The notes below the pieces were generated by a model. That model saw only the letters and a list, made by a program, of their open reading frames with translations, had not been told where the DNA came from and did no database searches. From assembly GCF_019279795.1 (NCBI RefSeq), contig NC_056725.1, positions 1,747,273,126-1,747,337,125 of the forward strand: 64,000 nt of DNA, read 5' to 3'. Numbering within the stretch: the stretch's first letter is position 1; the number at the start of each line of letters is the position of its first letter. This document shows, one piece after another, positions 33,000-43,095 of this stretch. Position numbers and translations under genes: made by a program. Source of the stretch: Protopterus annectens. Taxonomy: Eukaryota; Chordata; Ceratodontiformes; Protopteridae.

Positions 33000-34008
33000 T
33001 GTTCACAACAGTAAATATATGTCTTATATAAGGTTATATCTATGATTTTTAGATGACATATTTATAATGTGGTCTGGTTCTAGGGAGCTTTTTAATGAGT
33101 TTATGGAATACATTAATGGCTCTATGTAATTTCTTCAGTTCACACATGAAACAAGTTTTGATAGTATTGATTATCTCAATGTTATGATCAGTAAGATTTT
33201 TAGAGATGGTAACTGTAAATCTAACACACATAAGAAGCAAATGTTCTCCAGAAATTACTTGTACATTTCAAGTATTCACCCTTTAGGCAAAAATGAACCC
33301 TGTAAGGGGATAAATGTTCAGGCTGTCCCAGCTAATACCAGATGATGAGACATTTAAGGAGCTACAAATATTAAAGCACATGCTCATTGACAGAGATTAC
33401 TCTTTAAAATGTTTGAATAATAAAAGTGATTAAATTACTAAAAAATGGCTAGCAATGTTATAACCATTTTCAAATGGGAAGCAGAAGGACTAATAAAGAA
33501 GAGTAGACATGTTGTTGGAAATACTGAGCATTTACAAGCTATGGTTATACCTTTTAATGTAGCCTAAAATTATATATAATGGATTATGATGAGAAATTGC
33601 GCCATTGCATTTGGGGCGATGGACCTCACCGGAACTCTGGGTGAGGCACCAACATTTTTCAAGAGGAGTAAAAATTTGAAAGACTTGTTGGAGAGCAACA
33701 ATGGTACAATAAAGAGTGACAATGTGGATATGAAAAAATGTGTTATGTTGAAGCAATGCAGGTTTGTATTAGATGTTAACAGCACAACACTGGAAAGCTA
33801 CCTCAGAGTAATTAAAGGGAATTACAACTGTGGTACCTGCCGGGTGGTATATCTGGCAACCTACATGACTTGCTCTTCATTTTATATAGAAAAGTCTGAG
33901 AAGGCAATGTGTAAAAGAATTTATGAGCATTTATACACACTTAGGAATAAGGATGAAACTAATGCCCTACACAAACATTCTATGTTTTGTCAAACTCAAA
34001 AAAAAAAA
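33000..34008 (+). mobile_element. PLE copy A, left part (RT end and endonuclease)
   Basis: Begins near motif C (FLDDIFIMWSGSRELFNEFM, about 33,045-33,105), then FLQFTHETSFDSIDYLNVMI, and an ISSIHPLGKNE block. After several stops the 33,586-34,053 frame holds the cysteine-type linker and the GIY-YIG domain. It is cut at an A-run (33,998-34,008) and resumes at 39,209, with a 5.2-kb insertion in between. The 5' end is truncated within the RT. Confidence 0.75.
33586..33997 (+). pseudogene. PLE copy A linker and GIY-YIG domain (truncated by insertion)
   Basis: Reads SKNLKDLLESNNGT, KKCVMLKQCRFVLD (linker), GNYNCGTCRVVYLATYMTCS and FYIEKSEKAMCKRIYEHL. The YIG signature reads YIE, so the glycine is lost. 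The domain is broken after about HKHSMFCQT by the inserted PLE pair; its C-terminal part is at 39,209-39,340. Confidence 0.7.
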
Positions 34009-34011
34009 TCT

Positions 34012-34124
34012 AAAACAAAACAAAATATCAAACCCAACAAGGCCAAAAACTAGTAACATACAAACCAAAAATAACCAAAAATGGACTAAAAACTCCATTT
34101 TAATGATGGTAAAAGCAAAACAAA
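34012..34124 (-). repeat. Inverted terminal-repeat fragment at PLE 5' junction
   Basis: The reverse complement of this stretch (TTTTGTTTTGCTTTTACC, AATGGAGTTTTTAGTCCATT, GGTTTGTATGTTACTAG, CCTTGTTGGGTT) matches 34,932-35,052 in order. It is about 110 bp long. Confidence 0.85.
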
Positions 34125-34125
34125 A

Positions 34126-34480
34126 AATGAGATGTTGTTGCAACACGTATATGCTGGTATACATTGAATCTTGTACCAGCTGTCAAGGGATTCATGTGGG
34201 CAAAACAGTACGTAGGCTCAGGGACAGAATATCTGATCACCTTAGAGCCATAAAAACAAAAATGTATACAATGCCTTGTTTATTCATAGTACTGTCTGCC
34301 CTAACTTTAACAAATGTATTTTCTTTGTTATTGACTGGGTTGTTCCGAGTGAGAGGGATGGATTAGAGTTGAAAATAGGGAATATAGGTGGCAGTTTAGG
34401 CTCAACACCACAAGCTTTCCAGGCTTGAACGATAGTATATCCATCATCTCAGTTTTGAAGCAAAGAGCCAGAGAAATTTA
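34126..34480 (+). pseudogene. PLE copy 2 GIY-YIG endonuclease fragment
   Basis: Reads MRCCCNTYMLVYIESCTSCQ, then GIHVGKTVRRLRDRISDHL. The GIY-YIG second half is HVGKT rather than YVGKT. A phase change occurs near 34,290 and the C-terminal block is read to about 34,480. Counterpart of 38,362-38,720. Confidence 0.75.
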
Positions 34481-34563
34481 GGTGATTTTTGTGTAATTGT
34501 ACAATTAAGGAACATTTCCCATTTGAATATGAACTTTGAGTTTAAATTCATAGAATGGAGGTA

Positions 34564-34566
<3 letters not shown>

Positions 34567-34615
<49 letters not shown>

Positions 34616-34627
34616 ATGGTCATATAG

Positions 34628-34683
<56 letters not shown>
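34567..34683 (+). repeat. (TTA)n, (TA)n and T-run microsatellites in PLE 3' UTR
   Basis: (TTA)n at 34,567-34,614, (TA)n at 34,630-34,667 and a T-run at 34,667-34,683. The corresponding positions of copy 3 have a short TTA run and (TA)n at 38,844-38,898, so the microsatellites are part of the element and vary in length. Confidence 0.95.
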
Positions 34684-34878
34684 AACAAGATGAACTTCAG
34701 TATGGAATGACTTTTCGTGGACAGTTTTGGTTTTTATGATTACTTGCAATTTTATGTAGAAGAGGAAGGGTCAAAAACAATAATAATAATCATTAATAAT
34801 AATTACTATCAATCAATGTTGATTGGCCAACAAATTTATGTGGATATGTATTTAAAGGTGTGTGCTTTTAGCTCTCAT

Positions 34879-34922
34879 TAACTCTGATGAAGCCATCGTT
34901 ATTTGGTGAAAGCGCTTAGTTA
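34879..34922 (+). ncRNA. Hammerhead ribozyme, PLE copy 2 terminal repeat
   Basis: Type I arrangement. Helix I is TAACT (34,879-34,883) with AGTTA (34,918-34,922). The core CTGATGA is at 34,884-34,890. Stem II is GCCA...TGGT, GAAA is at 34,908-34,911, and then GCGCTT. Predicted cleavage follows 34,917. Helix III is minimal: AGCGCT is self-complementary, so pairing between two molecules is possible. Hammerheads in PLE terminal repeats are established in the literature. Confidence 0.8.
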
Positions 34923-34931
34923 CTGGGAGTT

Positions 34932-35100
34932 TTGTTTTGCTTTTACAGTCATTAAAGTGGAGTTTTAGTCCATTTTTGGTTACTTATGGTTTGTATATTA
35001 CTAGTTTTTGCCCTTGTTGGGTTCATTATTTTGTTTTGTTTTGGTCTTTTTGCATCCAATATGGCTCTGAACACTGCTATTTTAGTATTTACAATAATAC
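34932..35100 (+). repeat. PLE terminal repeat shared by copies 2 and 3
   Basis: Follows the hammerhead. It contains TCATTAAAGTGGAG, TTTTTGGTTACTTATGG and TTGTTGGGTTCATT, and ends near the start of the copy 3 coding region at 35,109. The matching 3' copy lies at 39,131-39,208. It likely carries the promoter of copy 3 (inference). Confidence 0.7.
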
Positions 35101-35108
35101 ACGTTTAA

Positions 35109-35518
35109 ATGGAAGCTGCCATTAGTGAATTGACGGTCTCGTTGCAGAGGCTTACTGCACTTTTAACATGGGATGGAGTTAATAATGGCTCGCTGGCCAC
35201 AATGACAAGTTCCCAGGTGGAATTGTTTACTCTGCACATGCCTTTGCTGGAGGAGGTGAAAACCACCAACGCAGTGACTCACTGGGGTTTGTCCGAAGGA
35301 TGTGACATCATGGACAGGGTTCGGTTGACTGAAATCAGTTTCTTGGACTTGAATGAGGAGAGGAATGGCAGGCCAACACTGAAGAAACAAATTGACAACT
35401 TTGAGGTCGTATGTAGAAAATTCAAAGCACTCCAATTGGACAATGCATTCCTCAGTAGGTCATTGGCACTCAAACAAGTGCCAAAAGGTTTGAGACTATG
35501 GAAATTACCTATGAGGAG
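35109..35518 (+). CDS. PLE copy 3 N-terminal domain, candidate exon 1
   Basis: The frame starts MEAAISELTVSLQRLTALL shortly after the terminal repeat and runs open for 153 codons. Its second half (LKKQIDNFEVVCRKFKALQL, NAFLSRSLALKQVPKGLRL) resembles the helical N-terminal region upstream of the RT in vertebrate PLEs, where a LQ...FL..C....IPKGLR pattern is common (family knowledge). After 35,518 (ATGAGGAG) the coding theme is lost until 35,802, where it resumes in phase. Confidence 0.6.
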
Positions 35519-35801
35519 GTTTGATAAAGTCCAGGATTTACATAGACGAAAGCACTTATCACTTTGACTATTGCATTTGGGAGATTAGATTACTGTGTAT
35601 TTACTGGCTTTTACTTCTTATTTTATTGGTCTTTTTGATGAAATAAATATTTTGTCTGTTATCTCCAGCATTGGAAGTCTTAATTAAACAAGTTAGTGAG
35701 GCAGTGTGGACTAAGGTCGAATTGGTTTTTACTGTGTTTGTTTTTTCCACCGGAGTGCTCCATTGTGCTTTTTACTAATTACCTATGGGCATCGAATGCA
35801 G
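35519..35801 (+). other. Candidate 283-bp intron (or inserted PLE tail) in PLE copy 3
   Basis: Starts GTTTGA after GAG and ends in ATGCAG. A branch-point-like TACTAAT lies at 35,773-35,779, 22 bases before the acceptor. Removing it keeps the reading open as a phase-2 junction between the N-terminal domain and AYHELIDLLNKMGLEM. Against a simple intron: the tract also has a hammerhead-like order (TTGATAA at 35,521, GAAA at 35,548, GCACTT) and GAAATAAATATTTTG, so it may instead be an inserted PLE terminal repeat. Confidence 0.5.
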
Positions 35802-36126
35802 AACTATGGCTTACCATGAATTAATTGATTTGTTAAACAAAATGGGCCTGGAGATGATGGACATCATTATTAAAAACAACCAAAGTAAGTTAGCTTCTTT
35901 AGAAAAAGATGTTTCACTAAATCAAAACATAGTAAATGATCTTTTGTTTTTGGACCATATTAACAACTATTGGAAGGTGTTGAAGAACTTGGATGATTTT
36001 GTTAGGAATAACATTTGTGCAAAATCTAAGATGGTAGCTAGGGACCAAAATGATTATAAAAACAAATGGGTGTATCCAGTAGGATTACCTGATGCTAATG
36101 TAGACCCCCTCAACATCACCCAATGA
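35802..36126 (+). CDS. PLE copy 3 N-terminal domain, continued
   Basis: Reads TMAYHELIDLLNKMGLEM, then MDIIIKNNQSKLASLEKDVS and a FLDHINNYWKVLKNLDDFV helix. It continues the helical N-terminal domain. It ends at a stop at 36,124 and a low-complexity Asn/Gln/His linker follows in the next phase (36,140-36,358). No catalytic motif. Confidence 0.6.
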
Positions 36127-36243
36127 TGAACGAGGTGAAGTGGGCAACCAGGAGTCTACTCATACTGACCAGAATGAAATAACTAATAGACATCATAACA
36201 ACAGCCATTTTTTAGATCAACATCCTCAGTTGAGGAGGTCGGA

Positions 36244-36927
36244 ATGGCTAATGAACAGGGGGGAAGGGGGTCACAAGAATCAACATTATGGAGTTTACAA
36301 GCAACCCAACGGTTATCACAACAAGAGAGGCCAATGGGTGAGGAACAAGAGACATTAAATCTGTCTTCTAATGACAGTTTTTTAAACTTTGGTGACTTTG
36401 AATGTGAAAATGTTGGGTTATTTGTTGGGTCAAATGAACAGAATGCGGTACCTTGTTGTGACATCTTGAAGAAAGATGGTTTCACTATTTACAATTTTAG
36501 TGGTTTGAGTATTAATGAATCACACCACAAAGTAATTAGTAAAGGTACCACCATTGTCCCTTCTTTTTATTTAGATTTTGCAGATGTTTTTACTAGCCTA
36601 AAGCTGTTCACTAGACAGCTTAACCTTGGTTTATGTTTTAGTGACCAGGGAGGCATTAACAGTAATGTGCCTAGATCACTTCAGAGGAAAAGTACATTTA
36701 TACCTCTGAGCCATACGGACGTCACAATTTTTGAGAAAATATGTGTAAGGGAAATGAGAGCAGTACTATCAAACACTGGTAATTACAACAAAAATTATAA
36801 CTTTAGTTATGAGGAAAGAAAAGTTTTATTTGAATTGGCTGGCAACAAAGAACTGAGGATAATGAAGCCAGATAAGGGGGTGGGTTGTCATTATGGCCCA
36901 CATAGATTATGTGTCCAAAATGTATGA
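36244..36927 (+). pseudogene. PLE copy 3 pre-RT region and RT start
   Basis: Contains FTIYNFSGLSINESHHKVIS, a SLKLFTRQLNLGLCF block and ELRIMKPDKGVG, the PDKGG motif at the entry of the RT (compare SLRVMKPDKGGGAVVM in the 45,178 frame). A frameshift in the G-run near 36,880 ends the frame early; the next phase continues with VVIMAHIDYVSKMYEIL. Confidence 0.75.
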
Positions 36928-37060
36928 AATTTTAAATGACGTTTCCACTTACCAAAGAGTTTAAAAAATGAGATGAATATAGCTTATAGTAGAATTGATT
37001 TGTATCTGTTGGATGCTCTATTTCAGGGAGCGTTGAATGAAAAATAATTTAAATTTTTAA

Positions 37061-37603
37061 ATGTGGGACCACCCAATCACACCAGTTATTTTTGGGATCC
37101 CCAAGATCCACAAAAATTTTAACAACCCTGCATTTAGGTCAATTGTTGTGGTAAGGGGCTCCAAAACTGAACCCCTTGCATCATTTGTGGACGTAGAGAT
37201 ACAGCAGGTGGTGAGGGAAACTAAACATATATTAAGAGACTCTTGGCATTGTTTGGAACGTTTAGAGGCCACAAAAGACCTGGGCGAATTTTCCTTCTTG
37301 ACCATAGATATGGTGAATCTAATCACAGTTATTTCTCATGATGAAGGCTTGACATATTTTAGTGAAAGCCTTCTTAGAAGTAAAAAGATCAACAGGGCTA
37401 AAATCAATGTTTTGGTAGACCTAATGGAAAAAGAACTAGAAAACAACTATCTAAGTTTTGAGGGTGAGTTGTTTCATCAGATTTCGACGGTTGCTATGGG
37501 GGCAAAGTGTGATCCTGGGTTTGCGAACCATGTCCTTCTCCACTGGGAGGAATTATTTATATTTCATTCCATCTTTATGGATACAATTGGGTTATACAAT
37601 TGA
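37061..37603 (+). pseudogene. PLE copy 3 RT palm
   Basis: Reads TPVIFGIPKIHKNFNNPAF, then RSIVVVRGSKTEPLASFVDV, motif A as FLTIDMVNLITVI (Asp present) and motif B as VAMGAKCDPGFANH. In the following phase motif C is FLDNILILW near 37,602-37,630: the second catalytic Asp is Asn. With the frameshifts at about 36,880, 37,060 and 37,600 this RT is inactive. Confidence 0.8.
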
Positions 37604-37866
37604 TTTTTGGACAATATTTTGATCTTATGGAAGGGCAATGAGGATGAGGCCAGGTTGTTAGTTGATTATTTGGACAACACTAACCTCCTTCTTTAAATTT
37701 ACCAGCCATTGGCATCCCAATGTGATTGATTTTTTGGATTTCCATCTTATTAAAACAGAGGTAGCATTACAAAGTAACATACACAGGAAATAAACCTATT
37801 CCAAATTCCCTACTACATTATAACAATTGTCATCCATTCAATCAACGAGGTATTATAAAGGGTCAA

Positions 37867-38067
37867 ATGGTGAGATTGTCACATCTGGTCAGTGACAACA
37901 ATACACATCAAGAGGAACTATACACGTTGATTGGTATGTTGCTTGAAAGAGGCTACCCCCTGAAATTGCTGCTGAAGTTGTGCCAGGAGGTGACAAATAA
38001 AAGGAGTATGGCTTTTCCCCCTATATTGCAGGGAGGGGTGTACTATGAGAAAGAAACAACAAGTTAA
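37867..38067 (+). pseudogene. PLE copy 3 RT thumb end
   Basis: Reads MVRLSHLVSDNNTHQEEL and LLERGYPLKLLLKLCQEVT, the block with RGYP that closes the PLE RT. It follows the HPFNQRGIIKGQ block of the same phase. Confidence 0.75.
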
Positions 38068-38190
38068 AAATACTGAAGTATTTATATTGAGTTACAACTA
38101 TCAGGCACCCCTATTGGTGGAAGTGATCAATAGATCCTGGCATACAAGTTTGGACAAGCAGACTAAAGAAAAGCTGGGTTAGCACCCAGG

Positions 38191-38625
38191 GTGGTGTTCA
38201 GTTGGGGTAAAAACATCAAGAATATTCTTGAAGGACGCACAACTAGGAGACACAACTCAGTTGTGTATAAATGTGGGGCATGTAAATATTGTAAATACAT
38301 CAATGATGGTCCGTATGTTTCAGTACAAGGTTATGATAGGTCCCGTCCATGCTCAGGGAGATGTTGTTGCAACACGTCCATGCTGGTATACATTGCATTT
38401 TGGACCAGCTGTCAAGGGTTTTATGTGGGCAAAACAGTACGTAGGCTCAGGGACAGAAAAGATGAACACCTTAGAGCCATAAAAACAAAAAAATGTACAC
38501 AATGCCTTGTTTATTCAAGTACTGTCTGTCCTAACTTTAAGAAATTTATTTTCTTTGTTATCGACCAGGTTGTTCTGAGTGAGAGGGGTGGGGACGATAG
38601 GCTTAGAGTTGAAAATAGGGAATAG
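38191..38625 (+). CDS. PLE copy 3 cysteine linker and GIY-YIG endonuclease (144 aa)
   Basis: Residues 1-40: FSWGKNIKNILEGRTTRR then VVYKCGACKYCKYIN, a CxxCxxC linker. Then RCCCNTSMLVYIAFWTSCQ and GFYVGKTVRRLRDRKDEHL, a good GIY-YIG core with the Arg (RDR) and EH. The tail KKFIFFVIDQVVLSERGG leads to a stop; the C-terminal block continues in another phase to about 38,715. Among the PLE endonucleases here its core residues are well kept. Confidence 0.8.
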   Translation: MVFSWGKNIKNILEGRTTRRHNSVVYKCGACKYCKYINDGPYVSVQGYDRSRPCSGRCCCNTSMLVYIAFWTSCQGFYVGKTVRRLRDRKDEHLRAIKTKKCTQCLVYSSTVCPNFKKFIFFVIDQVVLSERGGDDRLRVENRE

Positions 38626-38837
38626 AGGTGGCAGGTTAGGCTCAACGCCACAAGCCTCTCAGGCTTGAATGATAGTATATCCATCATCTCAGTTTTGAAG
38701 CAAAGAGCCAGTGAAATGTAGGTGATTTATTGTGTAATTGTACAATTGAGGAACATTTCCCATTTGAATATGAACTTTGAGTTTAAATTCATAGAACAGA
38801 GGTATATTTATTACTATTATTATTACATGGTTATATG

Positions 38838-38843
<6 letters not shown>

Positions 38844-38898
<55 letters not shown>
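38844..38898 (+). repeat. (TA)n microsatellite in PLE 3' UTR
   Basis: About 27 TA units, the counterpart of 34,630-34,667. Confidence 0.95.
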
Positions 38899-38900
<2 letters not shown>

Positions 38901-39087
38901 GATGAACTTCAGTATGGAATGACTTTTCATGGACAGTTTTGGTTTTTATAATTACTTACAATTTTATGTACAAGAGGAAGGGTCACTAATAATAATAATC
39001 ATTAATAATAATTACTATCAATCAATGTTGATTGGCCAACAAATTTATATGGTTATCTATTTAAAGGTGTGTGCTTTTAGCTCTCAT

Positions 39088-39131
39088 TAACTCTGATGAA
39101 GCCAATGTTGTTTGGCGAAAGCGTTTAGTTA
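39088..39131 (+). ncRNA. Hammerhead ribozyme, PLE copy 3 terminal repeat
   Basis: Helix I is TAACT (39,088-39,092) with AGTTA (39,127-39,131). CTGATGA is at 39,093-39,099. Stem II is a perfect GCCAA/TTGGC. GAAA is at 39,117-39,120, followed by GCGTTT, with predicted cleavage after 39,126. It differs from the copy 2 ribozyme by compensating changes in stem II (a GC closing pair where copy 2 has GU), which supports the fold. Confidence 0.85.
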
Positions 39132-39208
39132 CTGGGAGTTTTGTTTTGCTTTTACTGTCAATAAAGTGGAGTTTTTAGTCCGTTTTTGGTTATTTCTGGT
39201 TTGTATGT

Positions 39209-39345
39209 AAAAAAAATGTTTTTGTTCGAGAAAAGGTACTAAAATCAGAAAGAGGAGGAAGTTGTGAAGACAGATTAAAGACCAGGGAGCTTCATTTAGA
39301 GCTTTTATTGACTGCAACTCAAAGACCTTGGGTTAAATAACCAGA
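39209..39345 (+). pseudogene. PLE copy A endonuclease C-terminal part, beyond the insertion
   Basis: Reads NVFVREKVLKSERGGSCEDRL and TRELHLELLLTATQRPWVK to a stop at about 39,340. This aligns with the end of the GIY-YIG domain (FVIDQVVLSERGGDDRL in copy 3) and continues copy A from 33,997. Confidence 0.7.
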
Positions 39346-40100
39346 TTTCATTAATCTATATTTTAATATTAAACTCATTTAAATTGAGTTAATCTGACTT
39401 AAAACAAAAGATTGAATGAGTTTTAACATATTTTCAGTATATTTATTGTATATAAAATGGATTTATAAACTGTTTTGTTATAACTGTTCTTTGGATGTAT
39501 GTTTTTTAACAATGGTTTTAGAAATGTTACATTCTGTTACTTCTGATTGGCCATGAGCCAACACATGGCAGGTTGTGATCTTATAAAACAGGAAGTCACA
39601 ATTTCTTTTAGACTGATCTGACTTTTATATATGATGAAGTTCTTTGAATTGTTAAGAATGGAAGCAATTAACCTCCATTAAGTGTATTGCTGTTTTGTCA
39701 AGTGTTGGTGTGATGATGGTTTTAAAGTTTTTTTAAGTCTATTTAGAGGTTTTGGGATCATGGATGATAATTTCTATTGAATCTTAGAAAACGACATTCT
39801 TTTCAGTTGTTTATGATATATACATATTTATGTGTGTTTTTTCCCTCTGGGCTGATGTTTAAATGGCCCAAACTGTATCAATGCTGTACCCTGCTTAACA
39901 AATCTAAAATAAAATAGAAATTAAATTCTACCCCTTTAAGTGTATTTAACATCTTACTCCTCTTGTCTTTATCTCTCATTTGCAGTTCAGTCACATAGCT
40001 GTTACTTTGTCTGTACTGGGTAAACTCCTTTTCTCAAAAAATGTACCCCAACATGTCAACTATGTTTTGAAACATGCTCTTTTCTTTAACTGTTTACACC
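39346..40100. other. Probable 3' region of PLE copy A, then unassigned
   Basis: A decayed hammerhead-like stretch occurs at about 39,632-39,680 (ATGATGAAGTTCTT, AAGAAT, GGAAGCAATT). Nothing else recognised. Confidence 0.4.
39632..39680 (+). ncRNA. Degenerate hammerhead-like motif, PLE copy A
   Basis: The core reads ATGATGA, stem II GTTCTT/AAGAAT is paired, then GGAA and GCAATT. Helix I does not pair. Probably the decayed ribozyme of copy A. Confidence 0.4.
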
Positions 40101-42640
40101 CTAGACTCACCCCTACCCCTTTGTGTTAGATAACATCAGCATCTGAAACCTGATTAGACAACCATCATTGCTCAAAATCTGGATAGAGGCTAACTCCCCA
40201 AATACAGTAATTATTACAAAATCCTGGTTAAAACATGGAACTCCCGCCCCTTGACCAAAACTACCTTTCATTTTACAATTGCAGTCCAAGAAGCAGAACA
40301 GGAGTGATGTCTTCTTTCCCATACAAGTCCACTAGTAACACAAACTGGGTCTCTTCAGACTTCCCCTCAAGGGTCATTGCAAGATAAAATTTGCAGCTGT
40401 TTACATCTACCTTCACCAAACTCACAAAACATTCCATTGACTCGAGTGCCCTTTCGGACAAACTTTCTGACAAACCCCAGTACAACATTAATGAAAGATT
40501 TTGACCTTCAGTGGTTTTCTAATATTCAAGAAGCACATAGCAAGAGGTAGTAGGATAATATGCTACCCCCATCTGTGTTGAATCCCAAATATATCACATA
40601 ATTCTAGACTGGTTCCTCACAAACAATCCCCATAGATTCAGTCCACCCATCATTCAACTTACACTTTTAAATGCTTACTGTCTAGTTCTCAGAACACTAT
40701 TTGGCAAAAACAAAACAAAGAGCTCTGGGTCATGTCCTATCATTTCACAAATTATTTAGGAAAAATTAACCCCCATCACCATCCTCTTTTGCCTTCATGG
40801 ATTAGGCCACTTTTCCTAAGGAGCAGGAACCCATCTTGTTGTCTTCTACTGACTCCATGGATTGGTCCACTGTTTTTAATTAGTTAGATCATAACTAAGG
40901 TATGACTGCTTTTTTAAATCTAGTCTAGCCCCTCCAAGACTCCAAGACAAAGTCTTTCAAACCATCCATCTGTATGTTCATCATCAGTCCAGCCCTCACA
41001 GCTCACCAAATAAATTTGCTTACTTTTTAATCCAAGGTACAAAGCCTGTGTCATATACAAATAGGCATGGCAGTTGAAGATTAGAACTCTTAGTCCAGTC
41101 TCGGCATAAGGAAACATCTTGGAGAAAAAGCAAAAGCTAATTTCCTTAACACCTTAAACAAAAATGGATACTAGTAATTCAATCTATTTATGTGATGTTC
41201 TAGGGACTGCACCCCATCGCCACAATGATGGATACAATAAACTGCAATGATCCTTCCATTGTAGCTGATATCTCGGGTTCCTCCCTAAACACTTTTTGCA
41301 ATTACACATCACATAGACAATCACACACACCATCCAAGTTTATCAGCACCTCTGACATCTTAAAATATTGCGTATATAAAAAACTCCTATTTAGATCTTG
41401 TCAAAGTCATGGTACTTAGGGACTTGCTTTGTCATACTTGATTCACATGGCACTCAGAGAAGAGGGAAAAGGTGAGTTTCTTTTTATATATATACATTTC
41501 TTTTTCTCTAAAGTCGTGTGATAGTAAAGATATATATAATGGAGAGAGATGTGGGGGGGTGCAGGAGTTACAGTCCCTGCGATTTTTTTTGTTTTGTTTT
41601 GTTTTCCATTGCTGTATCCAGCAATTTGCCAACATGATAGTTTTTTTTCTGTTTTGATTTTATAGTCGCAATATTCTGTGCCTCATTTAAGAGAGACACA
41701 GTGTTTCACAGATCACTTATCTCTTCTTTGTCTTTCTTCTCCAGTTAGTAAATGTGTTCCCTACCAACACAATGCACAGTCATTCCCTCATTTGCTCATG
41801 TCAGCACAAATGGTCTTTATCCTAAATTGAGCAGGGCTTGTTATACATTTACAATCATTCATATTACACACGTTTGTTTTAATCACTCACTTTTAATGCT
41901 TAACTTTTTCCCCTAGAAATAAGCCATTATCATCATCACGCTAAAAGCTCTACCTCCATGTGTCTTATCTTTGCACTTTCTCCCTGCTACCTACTTTAAG
42001 GAAAACTTCTGAACAAGGGAGATGGTCCTGTTGCTTGAAAACCTATACTACAAAACTATAATATGCGCATCTCCACATGGAAAGGGGAATAGTGCTACCA
42101 CAGTGCTAAATTATCTCACCAATACCATTTTGAATGATATAGAAAAAGAAGCCCTTAAAGGTACAGTCTTTGCTACTGTAAAAAAAACTTTTCAGTGGAT
42201 CTTCCACTCTCTATTCTTTGCAGATCTTACATCAGATAGACTAGGTAACTCTGCTCTTTACTGATTATCCACCTTCCTATCAAAATTATACAGCACAGGT
42301 CATAGCAAATAGCATAAAATCCAAGACTATTAAACTCTCATGTGCTGTTCCCCAAGGGAACTTGTTATGCAAGTTGCAGAATTCCTGGGAAAATATCATC
42401 TCTTCTGCTGATTGTACTGTACTCACTGGATCTGACCCATATAGAGATACTATTTGAAATCATTTACAGCAAGACCTCCTTAAGCTCTCTAACTGATTGT
42501 CAGAAAAAACAACCCACATTAAATGTTGATGTAACCAAGGCTATGCTGCTTGAGACCACTGTTGAAAGAAGCCTAATGCAGCAACTTTCTAAGTTTATAT
42601 AAACAATATGTAAAATCTGTTCCTATTTTTGGGCCTTTGT
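40100..42640 (+). mobile_element. L2-like LINE, heavily decayed
   Basis: EN block at about 40,180-40,260 (WIEANSPNTVIITKSWLKHG). A pre-RT spacer at about 41,230-41,420 reads CNDPSIVADISGSSLNTF. An RT lies at about 42,020-42,600, with STATTVLNYLTNTI-like, GTVFATVKKTFQWIFHSLF (motif A with the Asp lost), a VPQG-type motif B near 42,345, and LNVDVTKAMLLE near 42,520. The order is right for an L2-type LINE; stops are everywhere. The stretch 41,460-41,960 between the spacer and RT looks foreign. Confidence 0.6.
42022..42602 (+). pseudogene. L2-like RT remnant
   Basis: Two frames: 42,022-42,264 with NSATTVLNYLTNTILNDIE and GTVFATVKKTFQW, and 42,342-42,602 with LNVDVTKAMLLET. Between them the next phase reads a NHLQQDLLKLSN block, as in L2 (LQ.DL..L..W). 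Motif A FVDLKKAFDTV is altered to FATVKKTFQWI. Confidence 0.55.
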
Positions 42641-43090
42641 CTCCCCATTATTTTATGATTAGTCCAGATTTCTTGCATTAAGAAGTTGAGAAGTATGGCA
42701 GTCATGGCTTTCACCTTTTATCAGGCTATTTCTACTAATAAATTCTACTTCCAACTTACATATAAATTACAAAACTAATATACTGATTCCCTTGATTTGA
42801 CTCTGTAGGCATCCCGAGATAGGTATTAATATTAGATTATATGGGATACCTACTGTCTCTAGATCTATTCTTTGTAGTAAAAAGTGACCATCCTTTACAT
42901 ACCATTGTATCCCTTCTCTATGGGAAACTGTTAAGAGGTTATTGCACATGCAGTTTGTGGCAAGATTTTCTATTTGAAGCCACAAAATGATCTGCATTTT
43001 GTTACTGGCTATAACAGAACAATCATTTTAAGTCTTATTGGAAGGTTTGCACTATAGAAAGACACATTTTGCTATCTAGTTCTCAAAATG
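42641..43090. other. Unassigned sequence
   Basis: No gene or repeat border seen. Confidence 0.35.
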
Positions 43091-43095
43091 TTTTC

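Larger units (their letters stand above)
34009..39208 (+). mobile_element. Tandem PLE pair (truncated copy 2 plus full copy 3) inserted in PLE copy A
   Basis: In order: an inverted terminal-repeat fragment (about 34,012-34,124), a 5'-truncated PLE consisting of endonuclease end, 3' UTR and terminal repeat (34,126-35,060), and then a complete PLE (about 35,060-39,208). The truncated and complete copies share their last 800 bases (34,130-34,925 and 38,362-39,131) at very high identity by eye. The whole block lies between two A-runs, consistent with an A8 target duplication. This matches the partial tandem organisation known for PLEs. Confidence 0.8.
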
